Origin: Smittia aterrima
Taxonomy: Eukaryota; Arthropoda; Insecta; Diptera; Chironomidae
Length of the DNA: 64,000 bases
NCBI GenBank assembly: GCA_033063855.1
Contig: CP093830.1
Span: 19,344,854-19,408,853, forward strand
Direction: 5' to 3'
Part shown: positions 23,845 to 34,583 of the stretch, in pieces
How the letters are laid out: each line of letters starts with the position of its first letter
How positions within the stretch are numbered: the stretch's first letter is position 1
The notes under the pieces: model-generated
What the model saw: the letters and a program-made list of their open reading frames with translations, nothing else
The model's database searches: none
Told to the model about the DNA's origin: nothing
Position numbers and translations under genes: made by a program

Positions 23845-24235
23845 CTTCAACTAATCTTCCTTACTGCAATAGTCTCAATGAGCAACTATTACAAGTCACT
23901 GAACATTACTCTCTGTTAGCTTTGCATACGTGTTCTTAAAGCTTACTGAGCTTTACCCTTTTGCTGCGCATGTGGCTAAATCAATAATGAATTTGCGGAC
24001 TTTTTCTTTTCTTGGTTTTGTCTTTTCTTATTCATCGAAATATGCAATTGCAACTGTGGTGCTCTCTATTGAACGGTCAACGTAGCCTTATCGAGCAACG
24101 TGACTTTTTAACGTATTTTTTTATCTTCTTCTACCAATTCTTCATGAATTAAAATTTAGAAAGAAATTGTGTTGAGAATCTTTACTTGAGATTGATAACA
24201 GTTTTTGATAAGAGCAACATACTTAGTTTAGACTA
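23845..24235. promoter_or_regulatory. Upstream flank of OR-5
   Basis: CTTACTGCAATAGTCTCAAT, GCATACGTGTTCTTAAA, TTTACCC.TTTGCTGCGCAT, TTGGTTTTGTCTTTTCTTAT, GTGGTGCTCTCTATTGAACG and CGTAGCCTTATCGAGCAACG are repeated in the same order upstream of OR-6 (26785-27060) and OR-8 (36367-36660). It is the probable promoter region of this sub-clade, inferred from conservation between paralogues. Confidence 0.4.
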
Positions 24236-24279
24236 GAAATGTTTGATTAAAATTTGTGATTGTGAAGATTATTTTTCAG

Positions 24280-24330
24280 ATTTTTCAATTAACTTATTCG
24301 CTTTTGGTGTTGTTACAAACAACAAACTAA
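24280..24330 (+). pseudogene. Orphan OR last exon
   Basis: After a good acceptor (TTATTTTTCAG), 51 bases read IFQLTYSLLVLLQTTN and stop, exactly the size and pattern of the OR last exon, on the plus strand. The 45 bases before it resemble the final OR intron. To the left, 24180-24235 resembles the 3' flank of a minus-strand OR, so two opposite-facing ends have been fused. No upstream exon remains. Confidence 0.7.
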
Positions 24331-25483
24331 AAAGTTGATACTCTCGCTGAAAATTATTAAAGAAAATTATTATCAATCTAAAATATTTGTGTCTAGTGGG
24401 AAACTTATTTTGTCTATTAAATAAATATTTAAATTCCAAAGGAAATAAATCTTTTATTTTCGAGAAAATTTTTAAACTTACAGATGTTAGTGATTGAAAT
24501 TTCTTATCGTAACGATTAACCTATTCAATCCAAACTCCTTCTTAAATGATATTTTCTCAGAAAATATTTTGAGAATATGGAAACAGATTTATTGAATATG
24601 TCATCGCTCCAACAATTTTTTTTATAATTCAAACAATTCTTTACTAATTGAAATTAATCCAAATCATTGCGACAAGAGAAATGTGGATTCTCGTTGAACT
24701 TGTGATTAGAAGAATTCGTAAGGTCTACTTTCGGCTCGGGCTACATTCTCGAAACACTTTCAAGGTGGAAAATTGCTGACACGAATTCCACACATAAAAT
24801 TCACATTGATTTCTGATGAAATCTTACAGGGACGTACTGAAAAGGATTCCGCGGTTTTATCCAACCTGAAACATGTTTTTTTCCATAAAATGATGGATAA
24901 TGTCATTTCATTTTTATTTATTTTCTTAGTGAGACATTGTGCTAAGAGAAGTTGTAATTGCATTGCTCACAATGATAGCGTGTTAGCGCAAAGACTTAGC
25001 CTACGCGAACCACGATATGGTTCGGGGGATGTGTGATTTCTTGAAAAGGGAAAAATGCATAACACGTTCAAATGTGAAACATGTTCATTTTTAATGTGAA
25101 ATACATCAGATCGAACTCAAGTGACTTTCATTTAATTTTCATGTGTGAAAATCTAGTGAATCCGATGAGAATATTTTCTAGCTTCTTCTGACATTAACGT
25201 CACAATACTTGACCCATTTTCCGCGCATGTGATTTAATTTTTAATGAAACTTTCTACGCGGAGTGATGTGAACTTTTTGCTTCCTTCCTTGGTTTGTCTA
25301 ACAACAACTGTGATTCTCTCTATTGAAGTGGCCGAGAAGCTTTTTCTAGAGAGCTGATATCCTCTTTCTCCATCTTTTACACAAATTCTTAATTAAGTAA
25401 AATAATACTTAATGAATTGATTTCTCATTTAGACAAAAAAAGTGTTGAGATTGATAACAGTTTTCGGTGAGAGCAACAACTTC
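24331..25483. repeat. Intergenic OR-array repeats
   Basis: 24331-24820 is AT-rich with nothing recognised. 24830-25020 is block A copy 2. 25050-25480 is block B, the 3' flank of OR-6. No gene. Confidence 0.5.
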
Positions 25484-26784
25484 TTAGTTTCTCGTTTGTA
25501 ACAATGCAAAAAGCGAATAAGTGAATTGCAAAATCTGAAAAGAAAGATCTTCATTATCACAAAGTTCAATTAAACATTTCTAATCAAACCTTCAACAAAG
25601 TCTCCAAGTCAACCGAGTTGAAGATTCCGTTGAAACCTTTAATTCGCTGGGCCATGATTAGAATCATGAGAAGATCTTTTCGATGTCTTGCGCTCTGCGA
25701 ATACCATTCAACTTCGTAGAGAGCAGCGACTAATCGCTCAACGCACAGATTAACGCGATTTCCCATCCAACAGTAAACAGAGAGTTGCGAGAATGTCAAA
25801 AAAATGATCGCAAAAATCGTCATGGATCCCAACATATCTGAGCTCAAAGTGTAGAAACACATGCAGAAGATGAGTGAGGATGCAGAAAAGTCAACCAAAA
25901 AGCTCACTCTGAACATTCTTCGAGCTTTACTTAAAAACTCCATCACGCGATAACTTTTTTCAATTGTTTTTCTCACTTCACCATCTGTCTCGCCAAAATT
26001 TTCACTTCGTGCAAACATTTTCTGTGCTTGCAATGTCAAAGTTTCGATTTCCCAGCACGAAAAGTTCATGACCATCAGTTTCAATCCAGTGTAAGTGTAG
26101 AAAACAATTCCTGCGAAAACCACAAGAGCGTCGTGGAACAAACAGTTCAAGATCCAATTGAACGACAGGAACGAGTCGATAGGCAAGAAAACGATGTAAA
26201 AGTTGTACGGCAATTGATATTCATTGAATTTGATGAAAAAAACTCCAATTATCACGAATCCAAGAAGACAACAAACTCCGACAAAACTGACAAGCACAAC
26301 CATTAATTCCCTTTTGGCGTATCCGACTGTCAGACTCCAATTATAGTCGGTCTTTCGCACAGAAGATCTGTAAAAAATTAAATTGTTTTCGTTTCTTTTT
26401 ATGTAAGTTTTCACCTCTCATCGATCATTTCATCAATCAGAGCTCCAAAGTTTTGTCTTAATCGAGTCAATATCATCAAGTAAATGATGTGACGTGAACA
26501 TTGACCAGAACTCGCTGATAATTCAGTCAGATCAGCCAGCGTCAAATATTTATTTCCGAAGAATCCGTAAGTTGAAGTGGCAATCACAAAACTCAAATGC
26601 GCGATTAAAAGTCTGATGAACCTGATTATAAATAATTCTTTTTAAGTTTTCACTCGATTTTGTAGAGACTTTTTTACAATTTTGTGAATTTTCCATCGCT
26701 TCCGATTGGATCTAAAATCCTCCACGCAAACTTCAAAATTTTGACGACTCGTTGAATAGGCACTAAATCTTTGCTGGAGTTCAT
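25484..26784 (-). CDS. Odorant receptor (7tm_6), intact, OR-6
   Basis: Minus-strand exons are 26784-26678 (107 nt), 26621-26415 (207), 26367-25590 (778) and 25534-25484 (51), 380 residues. At the exon 3 start the paralogous ATG is replaced by TCT (RSSVRKTDYNW), which confirms that this Met is not a start codon in the family. Conserved pieces are KFNEYQLPYNFYIVFLPIDS, SCWEIETLTLQAQKMFARSE and the C-terminal RKDLLMILIMAQRIKGFNG with last exon LQFTYSLFALL. The variable segment is DALVVFAGIVFYTYTGLKLM, close to OR-1. No frameshift or stop was found. The expected role is an olfactory receptor subunit. Confidence 0.87.
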
Positions 26785-27159
26785 AACTGATCTTCCTTAC
26801 TGCAATAGTCTCAATGAGCAACTATTCCAAGTCACTGAACATTACTCTCTGTTAGCTTTGCATACGTGTTCTTAAAACTTACTGAGCTTTACCCATTTGC
26901 TGCGCATGTGATTACATTAATAATGAATTTGCGGACTTTTCTTTTCTTGGTTTTGTCTTTTCTTATTCATCGAAATATGCAATTGCAATTGTGGTGCTCT
27001 CTATTGAACGGTCGACGTAGCCTTATCGAGCAACGTGATTGGCTAACGTATTTTCATTTTCTAACATAGCTTCTAAGTAAATGAAATTCTATGGTTTTTC
27101 TATTTATTTTCTATAGAAAATCTATTTATTTTAAACAGAAATTTAATTTATATTTTATG

Positions 27160-27727
27160 TATCGTGGAGCCACGATAAATGGCGATTTAATATCAACTTG
27201 AATTAAAGTTGTCGTCTACGTACGATCGAGAGAAAACTCGAAGTCGATGAGAAGCTGCACAAGAGCCAGTTTCATTTCAATTATTGCAAATTTGAAAACG
27301 AGAGAAATAAATTAAAACAAAGTTTTCTTTTAATTGAAATCTCAGAATTCGAGGCAGTCATCTTTCTGGATCGAATTTTCTTGGATCAGGATAAACATCA
27401 GGATCTCTGTGAATTTCAATGATTGGGATCATGATCATTGCTCCTATCTCCAGAACGATTGAAGTCATAGGAACTAAAAAAATTTAGCTTTCATTAGAAA
27501 ACAACATCGATCATCAATAATTCACGTGCCACTAAAACATTGCTAGAAATATTTCATGTCGTTCGTGCTTTCTCTTGAATATCTTTGTTGATTGAAAGCT
27601 CAAAGAAACAATTTTCTAAACAATCACCAGCCAAAAAAAAACTAAATGACTGAGCAGTAATTTGATTCAGAGTTAACGGATTCGGATTTGAGGGATCCCT
27701 CAAGGTCATCATTAGATCAATGAAGTC
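27160..27727 (-). pseudogene. Cytochrome P450 (CYP6-like) relic
   Basis: Read on the minus strand, three P450 landmarks appear in order. The I-helix region is LTLNQITAQSFSFFLAGDC, then FELSINKDIQEKAR. The PERF region is IPIIEIHRDPDVYPDPRKF followed by DPER. The C-terminal region is EMKLALVQLLIDFEF. The haem-binding loop (FxxGxRxCxG), which should lie between the last two, is absent. In-frame stops and frame changes occur (a stop after KARTT and another before TTTLIQV). The motif set fits the CYP6/CYP3-clan style. It is non-functional and was probably left by an insertion into, or an ancestral neighbour of, the OR array. Confidence 0.78.
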
Positions 27728-27794
27728 TTTTCAATCTTCATTAGGAATGGCGTGTGATTTCACCGTTTTACCGAAATTCTAAGTCAGTGGGAAA

Positions 27795-28165
27795 TTTCGG
27801 ATAGAATGTGAGTAAAGGTGAAAATTCTCATAACTTCACAAAACGCACGACAGGAAAATTTCAATAGTTCGAAAACTCTTTTCAGGATGTCGCTTGAGGT
27901 AAATCAACGCGGAGAAAAAAATCAATTTCACGCTGAAAATGAAAATCAGACAAAGACAAATGATCAATTTAAAGTCAGCAACGCGAAAAATTGATTCAGA
28001 AACTATCAACAACAATGAGAACAACGAATCCATCAAAGAAATAGTTGAGGAAGAGAAAGACTTCGTCACCAATGGTTTCTACATAAAACGAGATTGCTTT
28101 TAATTTTTTTATTACAAAATTTTCTTCGCTCGTCTCTTTTCATTTTTCAAAAGTAAACGGATTAA
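27795..28165. repeat. Dispersed repeat C, copy 1
   Basis: A block running from GAAAATTCTCATAACTTCAC through GACAGGAAAATTTCAATA and GGATGTCGCT to AAAAGTAAACGG. It recurs at 33825-34195 and 37135-37490. On the plus strand it reads RKIDSETINNNENNESIKEI then VEEEKDFVTNGFYIKRDCF and stop. On the minus strand one frame is hydrophobic. It may be a relic of a gene exon; the family was not recognised. Confidence 0.55.
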
Positions 28166-28812
28166 TGAACTTTAAACATGTGCTTAAAGAAGTCTGAATT
28201 AAAACTCACGTTGGTGAGAGCGTGTTAGCGCACGGTCATAGTCTAGACGAACACCAAAGAGATCAAGAAATATAGAAATGAACGAGAAATTTTCTCGGAG
28301 AAACCACAAAAATTAAAAAGAATAAACATTAACCAATTCTTAATTCTTTTCAATTCCTGCGGTTTCTTGAAAATTCTTTTTCTTTATTGGGAATTAAATG
28401 GATGGAGCGAATGTGATTTTTTTCGGAAAAGGGGGAAATGCATGTCATGTGATTTTCGTTTGACATTCATGTTAATTTTTAATGTGAAATACATCAGAAT
28501 GAATTTAAGTGACTTTCATTTAAGTTTCATGTGTGAAAATCGAGTGAATTTGATGAGAATATTTTCTAGCTTCTTCAGACATTAACTTCACAATACTTGA
28601 CCCATTTTTCGCGCATGTGATTTAATTTTTAATGAAATTTTCTACGCGGAATGATGTGAACTTTCTGCTTCCTCCCTTGGTTTGTCTAACAACAACTGTG
28701 ATTCTCTCTATTGAAGTGGCCGAGAAGCCTTTTAAAGAGAGCTGAAATCCTCTATCTCCGTCGTTTAACCAATTCTTATTGAATTTCCATTATTTCTCAG
28801 TAAGAAAACTTC
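28166..28812. repeat. Intergenic OR-array repeats upstream of block B
   Basis: 28200-28260 has the AGCGTGTTAGCGCACGG motif related to block A. 28300-28366 is a 24-bp-arm foldback (GAAACCACAAAAATTAAAAA with its complement). 28430-28810 is block B, the 3' flank of OR-7. No gene. Confidence 0.5.
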
Positions 28813-31561
28813 TTAGTTTCTCGTTTGTAACAACGCAAAAAGCGAATAAGTGAATTGCAAAATCTGAAAAGAAAAATATTCATTATCATAAAGTTTAATT
28901 AAACATTTCTAATCAAACCTTTAACAAAGTCTCCAAGTCGACAGAGTTGAAGATTCCGTTGAAGCCTTTAATTCGCTGGGCCATGATTAGAATCATGAGA
29001 AGATCTTTTCGATGTCTTGCGCTCTGCGAATACCATTCAACTTCGTAGAGAGTAGCGACTAATCGCTCAACACACAGATTAACGCGATTTCCCATCCAAC
29101 AGTAAACAGAGAGTTGCGAGAATGTCACACAAATCATAACGAAAACCGAACTGGATCCAAACATATCGGAGCTCAAAGTGTAGAAACACATGCAGAAGAT
29201 GAGCGAGGATGCAGAAAAGTCAACCAAAAAGCTCACTCTGAACATTTCTTGAGCTTTACTTAAAAACTCCATTACTCGATAACTTTTTTCAATTGTTTTT
29301 CTCACTTCACCATCTGTCTGGCGTAAATTTTCACTTCGAACAAACATTTTCTGTGCTTGCAATGTCAAAGTCTCGATTTCCCAGCACGAAAAGTTCATGA
29401 TCATCAGTTTTAATCCAGAGTAAGTGTACCAAAGTGCTCCACCGAAAACCATGAAAAATTCGTGAAACAAACAGTTCAAAATCCAATTGAAAGAGAGGAA
29501 CGAGTCGATTGGCAAGAAAACGATGTAAAAGTTGTACGGCAATTGATATTCATTGAATTTGATGAAAAAAACTCCAATCATCAAGAAGCCAACGAGACAA
29601 CAAACTCCGACAAAACTGACAAGCACGGCCATTAATTCCTTCTTTGCGTATCCGACTGTCAGAGTCCAATTGTCGTCGGTCTTTTGCACAGACATTCTGT
29701 AAAAATTAAATTATTATCTTTACTTTTTATGTAGAAGAGCTTTCACCTCTCTTCGATCATTTCATCAATCAGGGGGAGACGCCATTACCCCGACAGGCGC
29801 TACCCCGACAAATGATAATTATATATAATTATTATTATAATTATTTAAATTATAAAAAATTATTATAATAATTTACAAAATCTTATAATTATTATAATAA
29901 TTATTATCAAAAAACTCGAAAGTTATAATAATTTTAATAATAATTATTTACATAATAATTATACTTGCATGAAATACTTGCATGCAAGTGTAAATAATTA
30001 TTATAATTATTTTGATCTTAAATTTTTATTATAATAATTATTTATAAAATTATTATAAGTTCATTAGAAATTATAAGATCATTATAATAATTATTTTCAA
30101 ATTATTTGATAAATAATTATTATTTATGAAATAGAATTTAGAAACATTTTTATCATAAACATTAATTGATCAACATTATTGAAGTTATCTGCTGAATCGT
30201 TTCAAGCAACAAAAATGTTCTTAAAGTAATCTTATTTTGATCGTACTTTTATTTCCATTTATATTCAAAACTAATAGCATTTTCAAGTTCTCATGATGTT
30301 TTTATTGCAAGTTCTTGAAGCAAATTAAGAAACCGGTTTGAGTGGAATTTGTGTTTAATTTTTTTGGCGTTTTGGCTCCCTAAAGCATTGTTTGTTCAAT
30401 GAAAAATGTTTTGATAGAAAAATATCCTGTCATTTTGATCATTCAACCAAACTTGTTTGATACAGCTAAAGAAACTTGTAAAATTTTCTGTGATGTTCGC
30501 CAACGTGTTTTTGACGTGGAATTGGAATTGGTTTTGAATTTTTAAAATTCTTTAGAGGAAAACATTTAAGTTTTCAGTATTGAAGATTGTTTATTTTTGA
30601 TTTTATTAAATAAAAACATTTACTAATTATATCACTTTACTTTCTTTTCCACAAAGTGGTAATTCCAACAAACCAGACTCTAAAGTTATTAGAAAAATTG
30701 TTGTGCAACACTTTAATTCTTTCCTCAACTTTTACTGCTTGCAAAGAGATACTAACTGATTAAAATAAATTCTCCTTTGGTTGAAAAGCTAATAATTAGC
30801 TTAATTTTTTAGTGTCGGTAAAGTTTTGATTAAGAACTTATAATAATTATTATAATAATCATTTGAAATTATTTCAAACGCAAAATTTATTATTGAAAGT
30901 TGTTATATTTATTTTATATAACATAATTATTATAAGTTCAAAATAAATATAATAATTATGAATATTATAACATAAATAATTATTATATCAAATTGAACTT
31001 ATAAAAATTATTGAACTTATAATAATTATTCTTATAATAATTTATACTTGCATGCAAGTAGATTGTTATTATAATAATTTGAAAAACTTGAATATTATTA
31101 TAATAATTATAATATTATTATAATAATTATAATAATAATTTAGTATTTCGTTATAATAATTATTATTTGTCGGGGTAGCGCCTGTCGGGGTAATGACGTA
31201 TATCCATCAATCAGAGCACCAAAGCTTTGTCTTAATCGAGTCAATATCATCAAGTAAATGATGTGACGTGAAACTTGACCAAAAAACGCTGATAATTCAG
31301 TTAAATCTGCCAGCGTCAAATTTTTATTTCCAAAGAATCCGTAAGTCGGAATGACAATCGCAAAACTCAAATGCGCGAATAAAAATCTGATGAACCTGAT
31401 AAAAAATAATTTTTTTTTAAGTTTTCACTCGATTTTGTGGAGAATTTTAATTACAATTTTGTGAACTTCCCATCGATTCCGATTGGATCTAAAATCCTCC
31501 ACGCAAACTTCAAAAGTTCGACGACTCGTTGAATATGCACTAAATCTTCGCTAGAGTTCAT
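28813..31561 (-). pseudogene. Odorant receptor split by a 1.43-kb transposon, OR-7
   Basis: Minus-strand pieces are exon 1 31561-31455 (107 nt), exon 2 in two parts (31395-31215 plus 29772-29747), exon 3 29696-28919 (778) and last exon 28863-28813 (51). Removing the element and one copy of the 9-bp duplication restores exon 2 to exactly 207 nt, as in intact paralogues. Exon 3 and the last exon are undamaged (ARHRKDLLMILIMAQRIKGF, LQFTYSLFALL). With the element present the frame reads into it (IDGYTSLPRQALPRQ) and stops. The upstream flank is also abnormal: promoter homology ends about 45 bp above the ATG, where a truncated GR begins. The gene is probably silent and untranslatable. The intact remainder suggests recent loss. 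Confidence 0.9.
29773..31205. mobile_element. Non-autonomous Mutator-like element, 9-bp target duplication
   Basis: A 1,433-bp insertion in OR-7 exon 2. The target duplication ATCAATCAG is at 29764-29772 and 31206-31214. The terminal inverted repeats share CATTACCCCGACAGGCGCTA followed by CCCCGACAAAT.ATAATTAT, and both outer ends begin GG inward. The next few hundred bases on each side are extreme AATTATTATAATAATT-type sequence. Palindromic ACTTGCATGCAAGT occurs near 29983 and again near 31047. The centre (30120-30830) is less biased but has no transposase-like frame. The 9-bp duplication, GG ends and long inverted ends suit Mutator-like elements; the assignment is inferred. Confidence 0.85.
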
Positions 31562-31602
31562 AACTAATCTTCCTTACTGCAATAGTCTCAATGAGCAACT
31601 GT

Positions 31603-32067
31603 ATTTCTGGAGGCTATGAGATGTACAGAATTTTAATTAGTGGAGTTGATACGTTTCTACTGCCAGGTAAGTCTTTAATTAGAATCAACTTTAATCAAAA
31701 TTCTTCACTCTCCTTTAGAAATCCTCTACTCAATAACCGTCTTTGTGACAGTTTTGGCAGTTTCCGTTTACTTCTGTCACGAAACTCAACATAAGGTAAA
31801 TTTTAACTAAGCAAGTTAAGGATAATCACATCTCATTAATAGTTAACAGAGCTGTCGTCAGCCATAATCAAGCTTGAAATCAACAAGAAATATCAACTGA
31901 CAAAGGAATCTCGTGATTGTCTACAGAGCTTTTACGTGCAAATAAGAAATCAGCCGATAAAATTTTCTGCGCTTGGGGTTTACAAGATCGATCGACCGCT
32001 CGTTGCCGCAATCATCACAGGAGTTCTTTCTTATCAAATAATTCTTCTTCAATTCTATTCGTCATAA
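31603..32067 (+). pseudogene. Truncated gustatory receptor 3' end
   Basis: Only the end of the GR exon 1 survives (to 31666: GGYEMYRILISGVDTFLLPG), then exon 2 31719-31795 and exon 3 31852-32067 with intact splice sites. It ends VYKIDRPLVAAIITGVLSYQ then IILLQFYSS and stop, like the intact GR at 8.8 kb. The remaining pieces have no stops, but the first roughly 280 residues and the start are missing. Homology to the intact locus continues about 190 bp past the stop. The break abuts the shortened OR-7 promoter, so one rearrangement truncated both. Confidence 0.85.
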
Positions 32068-32429
32068 ATAATTTTGGTTGTTAACTATAACTGAGAAACG
32101 AATAACGTAACCAATGGAACGAATAACATAAACTCACAGCACGCAAGCTTTTGAAACATTTTTAACTGCAACTTGTTGAATCTTAAACATGAAAGTTTAT
32201 AAATAAAAGTAATTTCAAGTGAGCTTTTAAAATCAGATTTGTGCCAATGAAGACTTGTTAAGCCTTTTCCACCGTCAACAAAATATTAGGCGTATTCTTA
32301 CAGTCATTCTTATCACTGACAAATTTAAAAGCTTGAAAAGCTTTTCTGAGATAAGTTTTCTCTGAAATATTTATTGCAAAGGTTTCATTGCTGAGTCCAA
32401 ATATTATTTTTACAAATCGATAAATTTGT

Positions 32430-33392
32430 TTACCAAACGCACGGTGTGTAGCCCAACAATTCAAGTTCTTTGATTCGGTCCTTTAACTTTATAATTTCCA
32501 ATAATAAATCAGATTTGTCATCCACGCAAAGGAGGAGTTGATCATTGTTCTCTCTGTTCTCCTTCTCAAGTTCTGCGTTTCGTTCATTTAACTTTTTAAT
32601 TTCCAATGATAAATCAGATTTGTCATCCACGCAAAGGAGGAGTTGATCATTGTTCTCTCTGTTTTCCTTCTCAAGTTCTGCGATTCGTTCAGTTGCATTT
32701 AAAAGTTGATCAGTGCATTCATCAAATTCAGATTGTGGACAGAGAATCGGAAGTTGTTCCTTTAATTCTCTGATGTCTTCCAATGAATTTGCATCCATAT
32801 CCACGCAAACATTCGATCTAAAGTGAGCCCTCTGCAACTGGTTCAGTTCACTCAAAAGATTATGTCCGACGTGCTCAATTTTGTTATCGATGAAGCCAAC
32901 GAATTGAAGATTTAAGTTGTGCTGAAGCAAATTGCCATCAAGAGAAACTAAATCCCCGCCCAACACTCTAAAAAATAGAAGCTGCGGAAATGGCCTCAAA
33001 TCATCAGACGAAATAGAGGCTAGGTTTGTGTTTTCATATCGAAAGCCTTTGATGTTCGGAAAGAACTTTACGATTTCTTTCGGAATGAAAGGTAAATCTT
33101 GTCTGACAAAGTTCAAGAACTCGACGTCAAGATTGTTCTTTCCTTCTAAATGATTACCATGCACATTCTCAAGAACTTTGCCGCTTTCTGATGCACTAAC
33201 ATCTGCTCTGCAAGTGTATCTAGTTCCGATGATTTCTACAGTGTACAAATGAAAATTACAATCGAAAATCACTCCTTGCGAGATTCCAATCGCAACGCTC
33301 AATATGAAGACAAAGAAAGAAATTGACAGCCTTTCGGTAAAAAAATAAATTAAATTAAGTTTTGCAATAATTTCACTTCCACTGACTTACAT
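32430..33392 (-). CDS. Secreted leucine-rich-repeat / coiled-coil protein
   Basis: The second exon (33330-32430) encodes nearly the whole 300-residue protein. The start codon appears to be split: AT ends exon 1 at 33391 before GTAAGT, and the G opens exon 2 after CCGAAAG. This gives a signal peptide MLSISFFVFILSVAIGISQG. Residues about 45-190 form degenerate leucine-rich repeats (FFPNIKGFRYENTNL, FPQLLFFRVLGGDLVSLDG, LNLQFVGFIDNKIEHVG) with a CVDMDANSL..LPILCP cap. Residues about 205-290 are a coiled coil built from two near-identical 35-residue units (AELEKENRENNDQLLLCVDD), each with one Cys. It probably acts outside the cell, and the Cys may pair strands. Function is unknown. There is no link to smell beyond position; it is a lone gene in the OR array. 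Confidence 0.75.
32470..32690 (-). repeat. 105-bp tandem coding duplication
   Basis: Two adjacent 105-bp copies within the LRR gene, nearly identical in DNA (both contain AAATCAGATTTGTCATCCAC and GCAAAGGAGGAGTTGATCAT). The unit is 35 codons, exactly five heptads, so the duplication lengthens the coiled coil without breaking its register. Confidence 0.85.
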
Positions 33393-33437
33393 GTTTGCAG
33401 AAAGGCTTGATTTAACGTAATGAGGTTGGAAGAAATC

Positions 33438-33506
33438 TTATCGAATATTTATATCCCGGATGTCACCAAATACGTAATTAATTGTTATCAATTGATAATC
33501 TTATCA
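33438..33506 (-). promoter_or_regulatory. TATA box and GATA-site cluster of the LRR gene
   Basis: On the minus strand TATAAATA lies at 33453-33446, about 55 bp above the split start codon. Upstream are three GATA-type sites: TTATCA at 33485-33490, TGATAA at 33493-33498 and TTATCA at 33501-33506. A fourth, TTATCG, is at 33438-33443. In insects such sites often bind GATA factors in gut or fat body. The sites are seen; their use is inferred. Confidence 0.5.
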
Positions 33507-33709
33507 ATTGGTGGAATTAGTTCTTAAGATGTTGATAAAACCAACGCGAAAAAGATTTCCAAGAAAAGCTTTTCAACTTTATCAAGCTTATCGCTTATAT
33601 CGAACTTATCAGACTCGTCGCCCTCAATTCTGATTAAAAAGGAAATAATTTGTGTCAAATTACTGTTAATGTGATTCCAAGTGAAATGAAGAAAGAACTT
33701 TGGTAATGG

Positions 33710-33752
33710 AGCAACCAATAACTTTTTCTGCGTTCGGGATTTACAAAATCGA
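33710..33752 (+). pseudogene. Gustatory receptor fragment
   Basis: About 43 bp encode QPITFSAFGIYKID, matching the last GR exon before TM7 (QPITFSVIGIYKIDRP in the intact gene). It is then joined to the sequence that introduces repeat C (TTTCTAACGTATTTTATGTTT), also present at 37068. It is a relic created with the repeat. Confidence 0.7.
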
Positions 33753-34195
33753 TCATTTTCCAAAAATGTTTCTAACGTATTTTATGTTTCAGGGATGATT
33801 ACAAAAGAAAATAAGAGATGCTAGTGAAAATTCTCACAACTTCTGAGAACGCATAACAGGGAAATTTCGATACTGTTCAAAGGATGTCGCTAGAAGTAAA
33901 TTAACGCGGAGAAAAAAAAATGTTCCTCAATTTATCGCGGAAAATGAAAATCAGACAAAGAAAAATGATCAGCTTGGGAGAAGAAATTGATATGTAATCA
34001 ATTTGAAGTCAGCGACGCGAAAAATTGATTTAGAAACTATCAACAACAATGAGAACAACGAATCCATCAAAACAATAGTTGAGGAAGCGAAAGACTTCGT
34101 CACCAATGGTTTCTACATTAAACGAGATTGCTTTCAATTTTTTATTACAAAACTTTCTTCGCTCGTCTCTTTTCATTTTTCAAAAGTAAACGGAT
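33753..34195. repeat. Dispersed repeat C, copy 2
   Basis: It begins with TTTCTAACGTATTTTATGTT and carries the full block through GACTTCGTCACCAATGGTTT to AAAAGTAAACGG. Here the plus-strand frame (RKIDLETINNNENNESIKTI) runs on into the following DNA instead of stopping. A block A-like motif (AGCGTGTTAACACACGG) and the small foldback at 34319-34385 follow. Confidence 0.55.
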
Positions 34196-34583
34196 TATTG
34201 AACTTAAATCGTGTGCTTAAAGAAGTTCTAATTAAAACTCACGGTGGTGAGAGCGTGTTAACACACGGTCATAGTCTACACGAACACCAAAGATATCAAG
34301 AATTATAGGAATAAACGAGAAACCCCAAAAATTAAAAAGAATAAACATTAACCAATTCTTATTTCTTTTCAATTCCTGTGGTTTCTTGTTAACTCTTTTT
34401 CTTTATTGGGTCTTAAATGGATGATTTTTTTCGGAAAGGGGGAAATGCATGTCATGTAAATTTTGTGTGAGAGTCTTGTCAATTTTTAATGTGAAATACA
34501 TCAGATACTCAAGTGACTTTCATTTAAGTTTCATGTGTGAAAATCAAGTGAATCTGATGAGAATATTTTCTATGATTTATTAG

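Noticed and set aside
24930..25020. tRNA-like look of the AGCGTGTTAGCGC block
   Set aside because: No cloverleaf with a GGTTCRA loop can be drawn; it is part of dispersed block A.
32258..32464. 68-codon minus-strand frame below the LRR gene
   Set aside because: It overlaps the LRR stop region in another frame and is best explained as 3' UTR.
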